From: Clostridiaceae bacterium
GTDB taxonomy: Bacteria; Bacillota_A; Clostridia; Acetivibrionales; Acetivibrionaceae
Direction of reading: 5' to 3'
Assembly: GCA_012513545.1 (NCBI GenBank)
Contig: JAAZCB010000126.1
Span: 1-6,338, forward strand
DNA length: 6,338 bases
Part shown: positions 5,117 through 6,338 of the stretch, in pieces
Position numbering within the stretch: the stretch's first letter is position 1
Layout of the letters: each line of letters opens with the position of its first letter
Notes under the pieces: generated by a model
Databases searched by the model: none
What the model was told of the DNA's origin: nothing
The model's input: the letters and a program-made list of their open reading frames with translations, nothing else
Translations under genes and position numbers: made by a program

Positions 5117-6271
5117 CTATCCTAATAATGCCGGTACAAGAGCTAGCAAAATTCCTCCTGCCACTATTGAACCAAGCTGACCTGCAACATTTGCACTAAC
5201 AGCCTGCATAATTATGAAATTCGATGGATCCTCTTTTTTCGCCATTTGCTGGATAACCCTCGAGGACATCGGGAAAGCTGATATTCCTGCTGCTCCTATC
5301 ATGGGGTTAACCTTGTTCTTAAGAAAAAGATTTAAGAATTTTGCAAAAAGAACGCCACCTGCCGTATCAAATATAAAGGCAACAAGCCCCATTGCCATAA
5401 TCATTAAAGTTTCAGGCCTTAGAAATTTTTCAGCTACCATAGTAGAACCTATGGTAATTCCAAGAAGAAGTGTTACCAAGTTGGCAAGTTCATTCTGGGC
5501 TGACTTTGAAAGCCTCTCTAAAACTCCCGCTTCCCTTATGAGGTTACCAAACATAAGAAGACCAACCAATGAAACACTTACAGGAGCAACCAGCCCGGCA
5601 ATAATTGTAATAACAATCGGGAAAAGTATTTTTACAACTTGAGGAACATTAACCTCTTTATACTCCATACGTATCAGTCTTTCCTTCTTGGTTGTAAGAA
5701 GCTTCACTACTGGTGGTTGAATAATAGGAACCAAAGACATGTAAGAATATGCGGCAACAGTAATTGCTGCAACTAACCCTTTATTTTCCTTTAGAAACTG
5801 ATTGGCAACAACAATTGAAGTAGGCCCGTCAGCAGCTCCGATTATACCTATGGAGGCAGCTTCCTTAAGGTCAAAGCCCAATAAAATCGCTCCAATCATT
5901 GTAGCAAAAATACCAAACTGAGCAGCCGCACCAAAGAACAACATAAAAGGATTCCGTAAAAGAGGTCCGAAATCAATCATAGCTCCTACTGCAACAAAAA
6001 TCAAAACTGGAAACAACTCAGTTATAATACCGCTATTGTACAGTATTGTGAGAACGCCATCTTCGACACCATCTTGGCCTAATTGCTCTAATGCTGATGA
6101 AAAAGGAATGTTCGCCAGTATCGCACCAAATCCAATTGGTAATAAAAGCGTAGGTTCATATTCTTTCTTGATGGCAAGATAAATCAAAATTCCTGCTATT
6201 GCAAACATTACCAGATTTCCTGGCGTAAAATGCAGTATACCTTTAAAAAGCTCTTTAATAACCTCTTGCAC
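5117..6271 (-). CDS. oadB: Na+-translocating carboxylic-acid decarboxylase beta subunit (OadB/MmdB/GcdB type)
   Basis: This 384-residue polytopic membrane protein is the sodium channel and decarboxylating subunit of biotin-dependent decarboxylases acting on oxaloacetate, methylmalonyl-CoA or glutaconyl-CoA. It couples carboxybiotin decarboxylation to Na+ export. Visible hallmarks are EPTLLLPIGFGAILANIP at 39-56, VGAMIDFGPL at 95-104, GAADGPT at 145-151 with Asp148 (equivalent to Klebsiella OadB Asp203), the AYSYM segment at 174-178, and NPMIGAAGISAFPMSSRV at 322-339. The last contains Asn322, Ser331 and Arg338 with the spacing of Klebsiella Asn373, Ser382 and Arg389. All known Na+-site residues I can place are present. 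I chose a GTG start at 6271, with GGGGGAG 5 bases upstream; the ATG at 6316 lacks such a site. Which acid is used depends on the carboxyltransferase subunit, not seen here. The protein is of normal length and heads operon B within this window. Confidence 0.93.
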   Translation of the reverse strand: MQEVIKELFKGILHFTPGNLVMFAIAGILIYLAIKKEYEPTLLLPIGFGAILANIPFSSALEQLGQDGVEDGVLTILYNSGIITELFPVLIFVAVGAMIDFGPLLRNPFMLFFGAAAQFGIFATMIGAILLGFDLKEAASIGIIGAADGPTSIVVANQFLKENKGLVAAITVAAYSYMSLVPIIQPPVVKLLTTKKERLIRMEYKEVNVPQVVKILFPIVITIIAGLVAPVSVSLVGLLMFGNLIREAGVLERLSKSAQNELANLVTLLLGITIGSTMVAEKFLRPETLMIMAMGLVAFIFDTAGGVLFAKFLNLFLKNKVNPMIGAAGISAFPMSSRVIQQMAKKEDPSNFIIMQAVSANVAGQLGSIVAGGILLALVPALLG

Positions 6272-6276
6272 GGTTT

Positions 6277-6283
6277 CTCCCCC
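6277..6283 (-). promoter_or_regulatory. Ribosome binding site fixing a GTG start for oadB
   Basis: GGGGGAG on the minus strand ends 5 bases before GTG at 6271. The in-frame ATG at 6316 has only A+T-rich DNA before it and would place this site inside the coding region. Confidence 0.7.
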
Positions 6284-6338
6284 TCGTAAATTATAATCAT
6301 TTTTACACACACACATTAAAGTTTAAAACAATTTAAGT

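Noticed and set aside
5214..5642. Plus-strand 142-codon frame opposite oadB
   Set aside because: It is antisense to the highly conserved beta subunit, with no supporting start signal.
6305..6314. Short AC/GT dinucleotide run upstream of oadB
   Set aside because: Only five units; too short to call a meaningful repeat or phase-variation tract.
6272..6316. N-terminal extension of the beta subunit from the ATG at 6316
   Set aside because: It would contain the ribosome binding site, and the extra residues (MCVCKNDYNL...) do not look like the family's start.

Overview
The window looks like chromosomal DNA from a low-GC Gram-positive anaerobe of the class Clostridia. The clues are A+T-rich intergenic DNA, strong purine-rich ribosome binding sites (GGGGGAG type), a sodium-pump decarboxylase beta subunit, and VanZ-like, DUF4184 and YccF membrane proteins. 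I cannot place it to genus. Almost everything reads on the minus strand; only the left-edge gene reads on the plus strand.

Left edge (1-531): the end of an unrecognised, tyrosine-rich plus-strand gene converges on a minus-strand operon. A clear intrinsic terminator for that operon lies between them. Operon A (3200 down to 532) is tight: a VanZ-family membrane protein, a Gfo/Idh/MocA-type NAD(P)-dependent oxidoreductase (9-bp gap) and an M24-family metallopeptidase (20-bp gap). The peptidase has all five metal ligands but an Asp where many relatives have a His.

Middle (3298-4589): a DUF4184 membrane protein and a two-repeat YccF protein, separated by a short, nearly palindromic element of about 110 bp with nested inverted repeats. 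The element resembles a MITE. Its right end contains the yccF stop codon, and its left arm may supply a -35 box to the DUF4184 gene.

Right part (4725-6271): operon B carries the beta subunit of a Na+-translocating carboxylic-acid decarboxylase, then a 46-residue OadG-like single-span subunit, then a 51-codon fragment that matches only the start of TerC-family membrane proteins. A stem-loop terminator follows. The carboxyltransferase and biotin-carrier subunits are not in the window and would be expected upstream, beyond the right edge.

The genes are mostly familiar families. I see no convincing new multi-gene system. The best leads are the palindromic element, the TerC remnant, the tiny OadG-like subunit placed after the beta gene, and the unrecognised left-edge gene.
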